Positions 51,200 to 60,664 are shown, numbered from the stretch's first letter. The stretch is 64,000 nt of DNA from Yoonia sp. (GCF_014859355.1 NZ_JACUUJ010000007.1:1-64000), one strand, 5' to 3'. A program made the numbers and translations. The notes: generated from the letters alone by a model not told the origin.

Positions 51200-52293
51200 T
51201 AGCCATCCTCGTGATGTAAAAGAAAGCCCAGTGACAGCCCGACAGCGGCCAAGGGCGGTGCCCAAGCCGCCAGCACGGCTGGCAATTGTCCGTTTTCACC
51301 CAAGACAAGCGCAAAATTGCGGATGAAATAAATCACGAATGCCAAAAGAATGGCAAACATGACCATCAGCCCGGTGCGCCCGCCCCGTTGATGGCGCAGG
51401 GTAAAGCTGGCCCCGATCATGACCATCGACACCAGAAACACGGGCAGTGCCAGTTCCGTGTGAAACCAGACAAGATGCCGTTGCGCGGAAAACCCGGCAG
51501 TGTGCAACCGGTCGATAAAGGCGGGCAATTCCCAGATCGGGATGGACGATGGCGTGCCAAAGCTATCGCGGATCTGGTCCGGTGTCAGGCTGGACGGCAC
51601 AGAAAGCTGATCGCGCCGTGTCGCGGATGCCTCTGGCAAGGGGGCTGTTTGCAGATCCCAGATCTTGGCGTTCGAAAGAGTCCATGACCCGGTGATCAAC
51701 TGTGCCGACGCGGCCTCGATGCGCTGGCTGGGGCGGCCGTCGGGTGAAAAGGTCATAAAGCTGACGTTGCGCAGCGCTGTGCCGTCCAGATTGGCGTTTT
51801 GCGCGCGAATGACAGTCTGGCCTTCGCTTGTGCCCTGCCGCAGCCATAACCCCGATGCGCTGATCGACAGCACGGAGGTTTCGCCGCGAATGGCGTTGAC
51901 GCGCATCTCGAACTGTTTGGATGTGCTGGCCACGATCGGGTTGAACGCGGCAACCGCTGCCACCCCGATAACAAGCGCAACGCTAAGCGGTGCCAGCAAA
52001 GCGCGCAATGCGGAACGCCCTGCGGCGCGTGTCACGACCAGTTCGGACGACCTTGCAAGGCTCAGAAACAGACCAATCGCGGTCAAAATCATGATCAGCG
52101 GCAAAATACCGTAAATGCCTTTGGGCACATTCAGCATTGTCAGCACGACGATATCGGAAAAGCTGGCCTCGGTGCTGGCATAGCGGCGCAATTGTTCGAC
52201 CAGATCAAGAAAGGTCATAATGATGAAAAACACGCCAAAAATACCGGCAAATGTCATCATGAAACGGCGCGCAAAGTAACGGTGCAGGATCAT
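51199..52293 (-). CDS. lptG: LPS export ABC transporter permease LptG
   Basis: A 364-residue inner-membrane permease with six predicted helices. ATG 52293 (MILHRYFARRFMMTFAG) fits the LptG N-terminus; TFLDLVEQLRRY and IWELPAFIDRLHTAGFSAQRH are family blocks. A periplasmic jelly-roll loop separates helices 3 and 4. It partners LptF and LptB (not in the window). Its start overlaps the lptF stop and its stop overlaps the lptD start. Confidence 0.94.
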   Translation of the reverse strand: MILHRYFARRFMMTFAGIFGVFFIIMTFLDLVEQLRRYASTEASFSDIVVLTMLNVPKGIYGILPLIMILTAIGLFLSLARSSELVVTRAAGRSALRALLAPLSVALVIGVAAVAAFNPIVASTSKQFEMRVNAIRGETSVLSISASGLWLRQGTSEGQTVIRAQNANLDGTALRNVSFMTFSPDGRPSQRIEAASAQLITGSWTLSNAKIWDLQTAPLPEASATRRDQLSVPSSLTPDQIRDSFGTPSSIPIWELPAFIDRLHTAGFSAQRHLVWFHTELALPVFLVSMVMIGASFTLRHQRGGRTGLMVMFAILLAFVIYFIRNFALVLGENGQLPAVLAAWAPPLAAVGLSLGFLLHHEDG

Positions 52294-53420
52294 GACAGGG
52301 CACCTGCCTTGATGCGCCGTTTGAACAGATAGGGCCGTGTCGCGGCGAAAAGCAGCCCCCAGACAATGACAAGCCCCGTCAAAACGGGAAAATACGTGGC
52401 AAACCACAGGTTTTCATGCGCGCGCGCCATGTTCAGACCGCCGGTTTCCACCGCCTTGACAACAACGATAAGGCAAATCGCCGCGATGATCTGCCGCCAG
52501 ATCCCGAACCGGCTGAACCCGCCGACCATCAGCGTTGCAAACCCCAAAAGTGCCGCGACCGTCCCCAGAAATGCCTGGCTGAACCGGTCGTGACCGCTTG
52601 ACAAAAGCCGCGCGGCGCTTTGGCCGGTCTCGGCCTCTAATGTCGGTGTGGGGTGCAGCAATTCCCATGTCGAAAGCGCCCCCGCGCTGCGCCCGGCGCG
52701 GCGGCTGTGTGAAATCAGGCTTGTGATATCATAGGCCAGATCAGCAAATGATGTTATGAACAACTGTTGACTGTCGCGACGCAGCGTCTGCACCATGCCT
52801 TCACGCATCACGATCTGGGTCTGCCCGCCCTGACGCAACAAATACGCCTGTGCTGCGGTATAGGTTAGTTGTTCGTCGCTACGGCGTGCATCAGAGACAA
52901 AGATATCAATCAGTTCGCCGGTTGGTGTGATGTCGCGGATGTAGAAGGTGACGCCTGCCACGGGTTCGATGAATTGCCCCGGTGTCAACAGGCGCGCGGT
53001 GATGTTCTGGGCAATATCAGACTGCCGTTCCGCCAGCCGCGCGGTGCTGAGCGGGATCAGGATATGCATCAGCACAGACATCAAAACCGCCACGATCAAA
53101 CCAAAATACAAGACGGGCCGCGCCAGACGGAACGGAGAAAAGCCGGTCGCCTGCACCACGACCATTTCTGATTCCGTCGTCATCCGGTTGGTCACGTAAA
53201 CCGCCGCTGCAAAGGCCGCCAGCGGCAACGCCAGCCTTATCACCGCAGGCAGCGACAGGGCCGTGAATTCCAGAAAAACGCCGGCTGACTGGCCGTCGGC
53301 GATCAGTTGGTCAAACAACACAACCGCCCGGTTGATCCAATACACCATCACCAGCACCAGACTGAAAAAGCCGAACAGCGCCATCAGCTGCGACAGCAGA
53401 TATCTGTCAAATCGGCCCAA
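52290..53420 (-). CDS. lptF: LPS export ABC transporter permease LptF, TTG start
   Basis: A 376-residue permease of the same fold as LptG, reading (M)GRFDRYLLSQLMALFGFFSLVLVMVYWINRAVVLFDQL from a TTG at 53420. AAAGGA lies nine bases upstream, and no ATG or GTG is suitably placed, so TTG is the best start. The frame stays open far upstream but there runs antisense to pepA. First gene of the envelope operon; divergent from pepA. Confidence 0.92.
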   Translation of the reverse strand: MGRFDRYLLSQLMALFGFFSLVLVMVYWINRAVVLFDQLIADGQSAGVFLEFTALSLPAVIRLALPLAAFAAAVYVTNRMTTESEMVVVQATGFSPFRLARPVLYFGLIVAVLMSVLMHILIPLSTARLAERQSDIAQNITARLLTPGQFIEPVAGVTFYIRDITPTGELIDIFVSDARRSDEQLTYTAAQAYLLRQGGQTQIVMREGMVQTLRRDSQQLFITSFADLAYDITSLISHSRRAGRSAGALSTWELLHPTPTLEAETGQSAARLLSSGHDRFSQAFLGTVAALLGFATLMVGGFSRFGIWRQIIAAICLIVVVKAVETGGLNMARAHENLWFATYFPVLTGLVIVWGLLFAATRPYLFKRRIKAGALS

Positions 53421-53461
53421 TGCCCGGTGTCCTTTGCGCTGCCTGTCCTGCCTGTTGCGGC

Positions 53462-53490
53462 AAACTAGCCCATCCAGGCGGCGGTTTGAA
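53462..53490 (-). promoter_or_regulatory. Possible promoter of the lptF operon
   Basis: On the minus strand TTCAAA (53490-53485) and TAGTTT (53467-53462), spacing 17, lie about 42 bases before the lptF TTG. Confidence 0.35.
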
Positions 53491-53561
53491 CAGCTATCTG
53501 GCCTTTGCCGCGGTGGCGGGCTACCAATTGCGCAACACCCTGTTCGCGCAAAGGAGCCGCC

Positions 53562-55028
53562 ATGACAACCCCCGCCGAAATCCAGTTCAAAGATGTCGAT
53601 CTTGACGCGCTGGCCCATGCGCCAGGCAAGGTGGCGGTATTTATCGGTGCCGACGGAAAACTTGAAGCTGGCGCGCGCAAGCTGAACACGCTGACGCGCA
53701 AGAGCCTGGCCCGGTTTGTTGCCACGGAAGCCTTTGAAAAAATGGCAATCGGGGATCTTTTCGCGTTGACATGGCCAGCCGGAATAGAAGCGGCCGCGAT
53801 CCTGGTTGTGAAACTGGGGCGGCGTCCGTCCCAGCAAGAGGCGCGCAAGGCCGGGGCGCAACTGGCCAAGGTTCAAAACGGGGCAGACCTTTTGGTGGTG
53901 GCGGGCAGCATTGCGCATGTCGATGAAATTGCCCTGGGGCTGGCCCTGCGCGGGTATGATTTTGACACCCACAAAACCGGGGAAAAGAAACCGGTGGGCG
54001 GTGTCACCTTCATGGTGGCCAAGCCCGAAGTCGTGGCAAAACGCGCAGCCCCCATGGCCGCGATTGCCGAAGGCGTGTTCTTTACCCGCGATCTGACCAA
54101 TGAACCCGCCAATATCCTGACCACCCATGATTTTGCCGCCCGTCTGGCCGCCATGCAGGAACTGGGGCTGGATGTAGAGATCCTTGAAGAAGACGACCTG
54201 ATAAAATTGGGGATGCGCACCCTTTTAGCTGTCGGGCAGGGTTCACTTAGCCCTTCCAAGGTGGTCGTTATGCACTGGAACGGGGGCGGCGATGACGCGC
54301 CGTTTGCGCTTGTGGGTAAGGGTGTTGTGTTCGACACCGGCGGGATCAGCATGAAACCCGCAGCCGGCATGGAAGACATGACCATGGACATGGGCGGCGC
54401 CGGTGTGGTGGCCGGTGTGATGCGCACACTGGCACTGCGCAAGGCCCGCGCCAATGTCGTCGGAATCGTGGGGATCGTGGAAAATATGGTTTCGGGGTCC
54501 GCCACCCGCCCAGGTGATGTGGTCCGGTCGATGAAAGGCGATACGATCGAGGTGATCAACACCGATGCTGAAGGCCGCATGGTGTTGGCCGATGTGCTGT
54601 GGTATGCGCAGGATCGGTTCAAGCCGAAAGCCATGATCAATCTTGCAACCTTGACCGGGGCCATCTTGGTGGCGCTGGGGCATGAAAATGCAGGGGTTTT
54701 TTCCAATTCCGACGACCTGTCTGCCGCCTTTATCAAGGCGGCCGGAGCCGAGGGCGAAGGCGCATGGCGGATGCCCATGGGGCCAGCCTATGACGATCTG
54801 CTGAAATCTCGTATTGCCGATATGAAAAACGTGGGCGGCCGCTATGCCGGGTCAATCTCGGCGGCGCATTTTTTGCAGCGTTTTGTCAAACCCGATGTGC
54901 CGTGGTGCCATCTGGACATTGCTGGTGTCGCCAGCGTGAAAAAGGAAACAGCGCTTGCGCCTGCGGGGGCCACGGGTTGGGGTGTGATGGCCCTGAACCG
55001 GCTGATCGCTGATAGATACGAAGACTGA
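53562..55028 (+). CDS. pepA: Leucyl aminopeptidase, M17 family
   Basis: A cytosolic dinuclear zinc/manganese aminopeptidase, 488 residues from ATG 53562 with AAAGGAG upstream. Metal and catalytic motifs are VGKGVVFDTGGISMKP and the family hallmark NTDAEGRMVLADVLWYA. Residues 1-160 form the variable N-terminal domain. holC follows with a one-base gap, a conserved pairing. Confidence 0.95.
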   Translation: MTTPAEIQFKDVDLDALAHAPGKVAVFIGADGKLEAGARKLNTLTRKSLARFVATEAFEKMAIGDLFALTWPAGIEAAAILVVKLGRRPSQQEARKAGAQLAKVQNGADLLVVAGSIAHVDEIALGLALRGYDFDTHKTGEKKPVGGVTFMVAKPEVVAKRAAPMAAIAEGVFFTRDLTNEPANILTTHDFAARLAAMQELGLDVEILEEDDLIKLGMRTLLAVGQGSLSPSKVVVMHWNGGGDDAPFALVGKGVVFDTGGISMKPAAGMEDMTMDMGGAGVVAGVMRTLALRKARANVVGIVGIVENMVSGSATRPGDVVRSMKGDTIEVINTDAEGRMVLADVLWYAQDRFKPKAMINLATLTGAILVALGHENAGVFSNSDDLSAAFIKAAGAEGEGAWRMPMGPAYDDLLKSRIADMKNVGGRYAGSISAAHFLQRFVKPDVPWCHLDIAGVASVKKETALAPAGATGWGVMALNRLIADRYED

Positions 55029-55029
55029 C

Positions 55030-55485
55030 ATGGGGCTGGCGTTTTTCTACCACCTGACCGACAGCCCCCTTGAGGCGACGTTGCCGATGCTGATCACCAA
55101 GGCGCGCGCGGCTGGTTGGCGCGTGCTGGTGCGCGCAACGGATACAGACCTGCTGAAACGGCTGGATGACGTGTTGTGGCTGGGGCCAGAGGATGGGTTT
55201 TTGCCGCATGCCCTGGCTGGTGGCCCAAATGACGCCGATCAGCCTGTGCTGCTGGGCAATGTGGATGCGACCGGATTTGCCTGCGTGATGAGCGTCGGTG
55301 GCGCCGATGTGAATGTTGACGAAGTGAACGCGCTGGAACGCACCTGTATTCTGTTCGATGGCCATGATGATGCGGCCCTTGCGCGGGCGCGCGGCCAGTG
55401 GAAAAGCCTGACCGATGCAGGCTGCGTGGCGCAGTATTGGGCGCAGGAAAATGGCCGTTGGTTGAAAAAGGCAGAAAAAGGCTAG
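55030..55485 (+). CDS. holC: DNA polymerase III chi subunit
   Basis: A 151-residue clamp-loader accessory subunit that contacts SSB. AFFYHLTDSPLEATLPMLITKARAAGWRVLVRA and LDDVLWLGPEDGFLPHAL match HolC. The ATG follows the pepA stop by one base; pepA-holC is conserved across proteobacteria. Confidence 0.93.
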   Translation: MGLAFFYHLTDSPLEATLPMLITKARAAGWRVLVRATDTDLLKRLDDVLWLGPEDGFLPHALAGGPNDADQPVLLGNVDATGFACVMSVGGADVNVDEVNALERTCILFDGHDDAALARARGQWKSLTDAGCVAQYWAQENGRWLKKAEKG

Positions 55486-55503
55486 GGCGCAGTGATCCGC
55501 GCC

Positions 55504-55611
55504 TTACCTGATGCTTTGAAAATACGCAAAGCTGGGGTCAAACCCTTCGGGCAAGGCGGGCGGTGCGGCGCAAGCGGCCAGGATCAACAAAAGACAGGCG
55601 GCCCGGATCAT
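55504..55611 (-). CDS. Small lipoprotein, 35 residues
   Basis: The reading MIRAACLLLILAACAAPPAL...EGFDPSFAYFQSIR has a lipoprotein signal with lipobox LAAC; processing at that Cys would leave about 22 residues. The ATG overlaps the stop of the aspartyl-protease gene (ATGA), indicating coupling. Too short for domain assignment; no homologue is recognised. It may be a small partner or anchor of the protease. Confidence 0.65.
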   Translation of the reverse strand: MIRAACLLLILAACAAPPALPEGFDPSFAYFQSIR

Positions 55612-56186
55612 CGCGACAACACCAATTCGCCATTTGCAATCTCGATCCGGTCAAAGCGGCTGAGATAGGTCATCCCAAGCAGGGATGCGTCCATTTCCCC
55701 GCCATTGACGACCGCAGGCAACTGCCTGTCGATGATTGGCCCCAATGCAACCTTTTCCAGCAAGACCGGTGCCGTGCGCACGATGCCATTGGCGGTGATT
55801 GCCGAACCGTAAAACGCCAGATCATTGGCGTTGATCCCGATACGCAGGGCATCCTCGCGCGCCAGCACGACCTGCGTTGCGCCGGTATCGACGACAAAGC
55901 GCACTGGTGTGTCGTTTACGTCAAGCGTCAGATAATAGTGCCCGTCCGCACTGCGCGGTACCGCGATCTGGTCGTTGGTGATGATGGCCTGACGACTGGT
56001 GACATTGCGGGCGATATCGTTCCACAAACCGTACACGCCGATAACGCCGATAAAAATCAGCACCCAAATGGCGCCCTGTTGCAAATTCTTGCCCAGACTA
56101 TTGCGATTTGACACGAAAAAAGCTCCGGCAATCGCCGCGCCCAAAAGGCCCAGATAGACAAGCTGCATGATCTGATGACTGGTCAT
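55608..56186 (-). CDS. Membrane-bound retroviral-type aspartyl protease (TIGR02281-like)
   Basis: A 192-residue protein with two N-terminal hydrophobic segments (about 6-25 and 38-54) and a periplasmic single-domain aspartic protease. The catalytic motif is VVDTGATQVVLA with Asp100; ASLLGMTYLSRFDRIEI near the C-terminus is the conserved hydrophobic-Gly motif. Acts as a homodimer in this family. Related small proteases are common in alphaproteobacteria; the substrate is unknown. Confidence 0.87.
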   Translation of the reverse strand: MTSHQIMQLVYLGLLGAAIAGAFFVSNRNSLGKNLQQGAIWVLIFIGVIGVYGLWNDIARNVTSRQAIITNDQIAVPRSADGHYYLTLDVNDTPVRFVVDTGATQVVLAREDALRIGINANDLAFYGSAITANGIVRTAPVLLEKVALGPIIDRQLPAVVNGGEMDASLLGMTYLSRFDRIEIANGELVLSR

Positions 56187-56203
56187 GAAGATGTATATAG
56201 GGC

Positions 56204-56833
56204 TTATCCGCCGATGCCAAAACCCCGCAGGCCATCAAGAATGAATTGCACCGCCAAAGCTGCCAGCAACATGCCCAAAACGCGGGTCACAATGTTCAGA
56301 CCGGTCTTGCCCAGCGCCCGTTCGATCGCGGGGGCGGCCAGAAAGGATAAAAAGGTGATCAGCAGGATGGCCAACAAAACGCCCGCAATGGCAGCGAAAT
56401 CTGCCGCTTCTGTAGATTGGCCAGCCAGCAGGATGATCGTTGTAATCGCGCCCGGTCCGACGATCAGCGGCAGGGCCAGCGGAAAGACGGACGGGTCGTC
56501 ATGGTGTTCTGCCTGCCCTTCGGCGGCATTTTCTTCGCGCCGGGCCTGTCGTTTCTGAAACAGCATGTCCAGCGCTGTCAGGAACAACAAAACCCCACCT
56601 GCGATGCGGAAGGCATCCATTGAAATGCCGATAAAGCCCAGCACTGCCTCGCCCAGAAACAGAAACAACAGCATCAGCCCGGCAGACACCACGCAGGCCC
56701 GGATTGCGATGATGCGGCGCTGTGCCGCAGTCATCCCTTGGGTCAGCGCGATGAACACGGGCGCCAGCCCCGGCGGGTCCATGATGATGAACATCGTGGT
56801 AAAAGCAGCGATCAGGGCGGGCAGTTCGGTCAT
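56204..56833 (-). CDS. MarC-family integral membrane protein
   Basis: A 209-residue protein with six predicted membrane helices. FIIMDPPGLAPVFIALTQGM at the N-terminus and PLALPLIVGPGAITTIILLAG in the middle are MarC/UPF0056 signatures. A short charged insertion (KRQARREENAAEGQAEHHDD) lies between helices. Despite the name, no drug efflux role is established. Confidence 0.9.
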   Translation of the reverse strand: MTELPALIAAFTTMFIIMDPPGLAPVFIALTQGMTAAQRRIIAIRACVVSAGLMLLFLFLGEAVLGFIGISMDAFRIAGGVLLFLTALDMLFQKRQARREENAAEGQAEHHDDPSVFPLALPLIVGPGAITTIILLAGQSTEAADFAAIAGVLLAILLITFLSFLAAPAIERALGKTGLNIVTRVLGMLLAALAVQFILDGLRGFGIGG

Positions 56834-56857
56834 GGTATCCTGTGTGACAGGGGGGCA

Positions 56858-56879
56858 ATCAAATTTCTAGAAATTTGAT
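56858..56879. repeat. 22-base palindrome of the ATCAAATTT family, copy 1
   Basis: ATCAAATTT, then CTAG, then AAATTTGAT: a perfect palindrome. The outer 18 bases match the copy at 41845-41866; the centre differs. Here it directly adjoins copy B of the 34-base element. Confidence 0.65.
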
Positions 56880-56912
56880 GCCTCCGGCGGGAGTTTTCTG
56901 GCCAAGATGAAG
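56879..56912 (-). repeat. Dispersed intergenic element, copy B (34-base core)
   Basis: The core starts TGCCTCCGGCGGGAG and ends GGCCAAGATGAAG, with one mismatch to copy A (11757-11790). It ends one base before the stop codon of the minus-strand ABC-F gene, the same placement as at edd. The preceding palindrome replaces the T/A-rich palindrome of copy A. Confidence 0.7.
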
Positions 56913-56913
56913 A

Positions 56914-58767
56914 TCAGGCTTTTTCAGCCTTTTCGAGTTTTTCGAGCGAGGCCATCCACATTGTTTCGGCACGGTCCAGTCCGTCCATCACTTCGGCATA
57001 TTTCTTGTTCCATGTGGCAAGTTCGCCTGCTTTCGCGTCCTCATAAAGGGCGGGGTCGGCCAGTTTTTTGGCAAGCTTGTCGCGCATGTCGTTGATTTTC
57101 TTGACGCGTTCCTCGTTCTTGCGCACATCGGCGCGTAGCGATTGCAGGGCCTCGCGGCTTGGCTTGGGGGCATTGGCGGGTTTGGGTTTATCCTTTTCGC
57201 CCGGCTTTTCGGGGTTCAATAGCATCTTGCGATAGGATTGCAGGTCGTCTTCATAGGGGGTGACGTGCCCGTCCTTGACCAGCCACAGCCGGTCGGCGAC
57301 CATCGACAAAAGGTGCATGTCGTGGCTGACAAGGATCACCGCGCCCGAATAGGCGGTCAGTGCCTCGACCAGCGCTTCGCGGCTTTCGATATCCAGGTGG
57401 TTGGTCGGTTCGTCGAGAATCAGCAGATGCGGTGCGGGCAGTGTGGCCAGCAGCAGTGACAACCGCGCCTTTTGCCCGCCAGACAGGTGCCCGACCTCGG
57501 TTTCGGCCTGATCGGCGCCAAGTCCAAAACCGGCAAGCCGTGCGCGCAGCCGCGCCTGGCCTTCTTCGGGGCGTTCGCGCAGCAGGTGTTGCAGCGGGGT
57601 TTCTTCAATGCGCAGTTCATCGACCTGATGCTGGGCGAAAAAGCCGATGCGCAGTTTGTTGGCCGTTATCATCTTGCCGTGCGCCAGTGGTAGCCGGTCT
57701 GACAGCATTTTTGACAGGGTTGATTTGCCTTCGCCGTTGCGGCCCAACAGGGCGATGCGGTCGTCCTGATCAATGCGCAGGTTCAGGTCATGCAGAATGA
57801 TCTGGTTGCCATATCCCACTGCGGCGCCTTCGGTGGCGATGATTGGGGGGGACAGTTCCTCTGGTTCGGGAAAGGTGAACACGGTGCGCGCGGCGTCTTC
57901 GGGCGCGCGGATGTCTTCCATCTTTTCCAACATCTTGATGCGGGACTGCGCCTGTTTGGCCTTGTTCGCCTTGGCGCGGAAACGATCCACGAATGACTGG
58001 ATATGCGCGCGCTTTGCATCTTGTTTCTTGGCGGCTGACGCCATCAGCGCGCGTTTTTCGGCGCGCTGCTTGGCGAACATATCATAGGTGCCGGTGTAAT
58101 AGATCAGCCCTTTGTCTTCCAGATGCAGGATGCCGCCGACGGACCGGTTCAGCAGTTCGCGGTCGTGGCTGACGATCAGAACGGTGTGGGGATATTTGAC
58201 CAGATACGCCTCGAGCCAGAGCGCGCCTTCAAGGTCGAGATAGTTGGTCGGTTCGTCCAGCAACAGCAGATCGGGTTCGGAAAACAGCACCGCGGCCAGC
58301 GCCACGCGCATACGCCAACCGCCTGAAAAGGCCGAACAGGGCATTTGCTGTTCTTCGTGGGTAAACCCCAGACCTTTCAGGATCGTGGCGGCGCGTGCCT
58401 CGGCTGACCATGCGTCGATATCGGCCAGCCGTGTCTGCACCTCGGCGATGCGGGAGGGATCGGTGGCGGTTTCCGCCTCGGCCAGCAGGGCCTCGCGTTC
58501 GGTATCGGCGCGCAGGACCGTATCGATCAGCGACACCTCGTTGCCCGGCACTTCCTGGCTGACACCGCCAATTTTCCAACCACGCGGGATGCTGACGCTG
58601 CCGGTATCCAGTACCATTTCGCCCCGGATGATGCGAAACAGCGTGGTCTTGCCCGACCCGTTGCGCCCCACAAGCCCGACCTTGTGACCGGTCGGAATCG
58701 TCACGGTTGCGTTTTCGACCAATGTGCGGCCTTCGACGGAATATGTGAGTTCTGAAATCTTAAGCAT
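56914..58767 (-). CDS. ABC-F ATPase, YheS-like
   Basis: A 617-residue soluble protein with two ABC cassettes. Walker A motifs are GRNGSGKTT and GRNGEGKST, signatures FSGGWRMRVALAAVL and LSGGQKARLSLLLA, and Walker B LDEPTNYLDLE and LDEPTNHLDIE. A linker (about 245-300) rich in Lys/Ala and a C-terminal coiled coil (about 530-617) follow the YheS pattern. It acts at the ribosome by family analogy. ATG 58767 aligns with family starts. It is distinct from the Uup-like gene at 36835. Confidence 0.9.
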   Translation of the reverse strand: MLKISELTYSVEGRTLVENATVTIPTGHKVGLVGRNGSGKTTLFRIIRGEMVLDTGSVSIPRGWKIGGVSQEVPGNEVSLIDTVLRADTEREALLAEAETATDPSRIAEVQTRLADIDAWSAEARAATILKGLGFTHEEQQMPCSAFSGGWRMRVALAAVLFSEPDLLLLDEPTNYLDLEGALWLEAYLVKYPHTVLIVSHDRELLNRSVGGILHLEDKGLIYYTGTYDMFAKQRAEKRALMASAAKKQDAKRAHIQSFVDRFRAKANKAKQAQSRIKMLEKMEDIRAPEDAARTVFTFPEPEELSPPIIATEGAAVGYGNQIILHDLNLRIDQDDRIALLGRNGEGKSTLSKMLSDRLPLAHGKMITANKLRIGFFAQHQVDELRIEETPLQHLLRERPEEGQARLRARLAGFGLGADQAETEVGHLSGGQKARLSLLLATLPAPHLLILDEPTNHLDIESREALVEALTAYSGAVILVSHDMHLLSMVADRLWLVKDGHVTPYEDDLQSYRKMLLNPEKPGEKDKPKPANAPKPSREALQSLRADVRKNEERVKKINDMRDKLAKKLADPALYEDAKAGELATWNKKYAEVMDGLDRAETMWMASLEKLEKAEKA

Positions 58768-58808
58768 GTGGGGGCTTTGCCTGATGTCGGGGGTGGCGTC
58801 AATCGGGC

Positions 58809-60119
58809 TTAGCCATGTGTTGGCCACCGGTGGTGGTCATCGTCGATGATCAGCGGATGGGCGTGTTGCGGTGAACCGCCTTGCAGATGCGGGTGGTCAG
58901 GGGGCAGATCGTTATGGGTATGTGCGACGACGACCGGGTCGCCCTGTGGCCACAGCCAGAGCGCCACCCCAATACCAAGCCCGCCCACCAGGCCCAAAGC
59001 CCCCAGCGTCGTGCCCTTACCAAAGGCCGTCATCATCTGTCCCGCCAGCGGATAGGTCAGCAACCAGCAGGCATGTGACAGGGCAAATTGTGCGGTGAAA
59101 ACCGCAGGTCGGTCGGCGCTATGGGCCGACCGGCGCAACACCCGCCCTTGCGGTGTCAGCGTGGTGGCATAGCCGATGCCCATCAGTGCCCAAAGGGCCA
59201 AAAATGCGCCCCATTGCGGGCTGGTGAACGCCTGGCCGAACATCAGCAGCGTTAACAGAACCGCCCCGCTGATCATGACTGGCCGATCCCCCAGCCGTTT
59301 CAGGAGGCGCGGCAGCACCAATGCCGCCAGCATTGACCCGCCGCCAAAGGCTGCAAGTGCGCGCGCCACATCGCCATCTGTACCGCCAAAGCTGGTGCGC
59401 ACGATGACAACGGTGTTGACGATCACAAAGGCGCCAGCGGCGGCGGCAGTCAAATTCAGTGCCAAAAGCCCGCGCAACCGCGGTGTTGCCAGATAAATCA
59501 CGATGCCACGCGTCATCCGTTCGTGAAAGGGACGTGCTTTTTGCAGGCTGCGTGGCGGCAGGGCGGTCGCGCTGATCAACATAGCAGAGCCTACAAACCC
59601 CAACACGGTGCCGCCAAACAGCCAGTGATAGCTGAAGAACAGCAGCAGCAGCCCCGCCAGCATGGGGCTGACCAGATTTTCCAGATCATACGCCATCCGC
59701 GACAGTGAAAGGGCGTTGGCGTAATCATCTTCGTCGTGCAACACATCGGGAATGATGGCCTGAAACGTCGGGGTAAACGTCGCTGAAGCGGTTTGCAGCA
59801 CAAAAATCGCCAGATAAATGTGCGCCACATCCGTGATGAAGGACAGTGACAAGGCGACAGCCGCGCGGGTCATGTCGGCCGCGATCAGCACCGCCCTGCG
59901 CGGCAGGTTTGCGACAAGCGCACTGACCACGGGTGACAGGCCAACATAGGCCAGCATCTTGATGGCATACGCGGTTCCCAACACGGCCCCCGCCGCGCCG
60001 CCGGCCAGATCATACGCCAAGAGACCCAGTCCGACCGTCAACAGGCCCGTGCCAGTCAGCGCAACGATCTGGGCGGCAAACAGCCTGCCAAAGATGGGAT
60101 GAAACAAAAGCTTCCACAT
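58809..60119 (-). CDS. MFS transporter with histidine-rich C-terminus (NreB-like)
   Basis: A 436-residue major facilitator with about twelve hydrophobic helices ([29 protein letters not shown] at the start). The last 41 residues contain nine His and several Asp ([18 protein letters not shown], then further HxH and DDDHH). A His-rich tail is a hallmark of NreB-type nickel/cobalt exporters, so metal export is a reasonable inference. Without the tail one would call it a generic EntS/DHA3-like exporter. Confidence 0.8.
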   Translation of the reverse strand: MWKLLFHPIFGRLFAAQIVALTGTGLLTVGLGLLAYDLAGGAAGAVLGTAYAIKMLAYVGLSPVVSALVANLPRRAVLIAADMTRAAVALSLSFITDVAHIYLAIFVLQTASATFTPTFQAIIPDVLHDEDDYANALSLSRMAYDLENLVSPMLAGLLLLFFSYHWLFGGTVLGFVGSAMLISATALPPRSLQKARPFHERMTRGIVIYLATPRLRGLLALNLTAAAAGAFVIVNTVVIVRTSFGGTDGDVARALAAFGGGSMLAALVLPRLLKRLGDRPVMISGAVLLTLLMFGQAFTSPQWGAFLALWALMGIGYATTLTPQGRVLRRSAHSADRPAVFTAQFALSHACWLLTYPLAGQMMTAFGKGTTLGALGLVGGLGIGVALWLWPQGDPVVVAHTHNDLPPDHPHLQGGSPQHAHPLIIDDDHHRWPTHG

Positions 60120-60241
60120 CGTTATACGATACTGCGCGTCGCAGGCCTGCGCAATTCGCGGCTTTTCATGGACGGGGCTGCATGATAGGGCGCTGCCATC
60201 ATGAAACCGGGGCGTTCCCGCAGACAGACAAGAGGCTTATC

Positions 60242-60664
60242 ATGGCGATCCAGCGGACTTTTTCAATCATCAAACCCGACGCGACCAAGCGGAACCTGAC
60301 GGGTGCCATCACCGCAAAATTCGAAGAGGCAGGGTTGCGCGTTGTTGCATCCAAGCGGATTCAACTCACCTTGGCGCAAGCGCAGCAATTTTATGGCGTC
60401 CACAAGGACCGCCCCTTCTTTGGCGAGTTGTGTGAATTCATGGTGTCCGAACCCATCGTCGTCCAAGTGCTTGAAGGCGAAGACGCGATCATGAAAAATC
60501 GCGAAGTGATGGGGGCCACCAACCCTGCCGACGCCGCCCCCGGCACGATCCGCAAGGAATTCGCGCTGTCGATCGGCGAAAATTCGGTCCATGGATCGGA
60601 TGCGCCCGAAACCGCGGCAGAAGAAATTGCATTCTTCTTTTCCGGGCTTGAACTGGTCGGATAA
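60242..60664 (+). CDS. ndk: Nucleoside diphosphate kinase
   Basis: Balances NTP and dNTP pools, 140 residues. Phosphorylated His117 lies in [22 protein letters not shown] and [18 protein letters not shown] are family blocks. ATG 60242 has AAGAGG upstream. An in-frame ATG 20 codons upstream does not fit the family. Confidence 0.97.
   Translation: MAIQRTFSIIKPDATKRNLTGAITAKFEEAGLRVVASKRIQLTLAQAQQFYGVHKDRPFFGELCEFMVSEPIVVQVLEGEDAIMKNREVMGATNPADAAPGTIRKEFALSIGENSVHGSDAPETAAEEIAFFFSGLELVG

Noticed and set aside
53421-54128. Upstream extension of lptF antisense to pepA
   Set aside because: The LptF N-terminus begins at GRFDRYLL; the upstream part overlaps pepA and its ribosome binding site.
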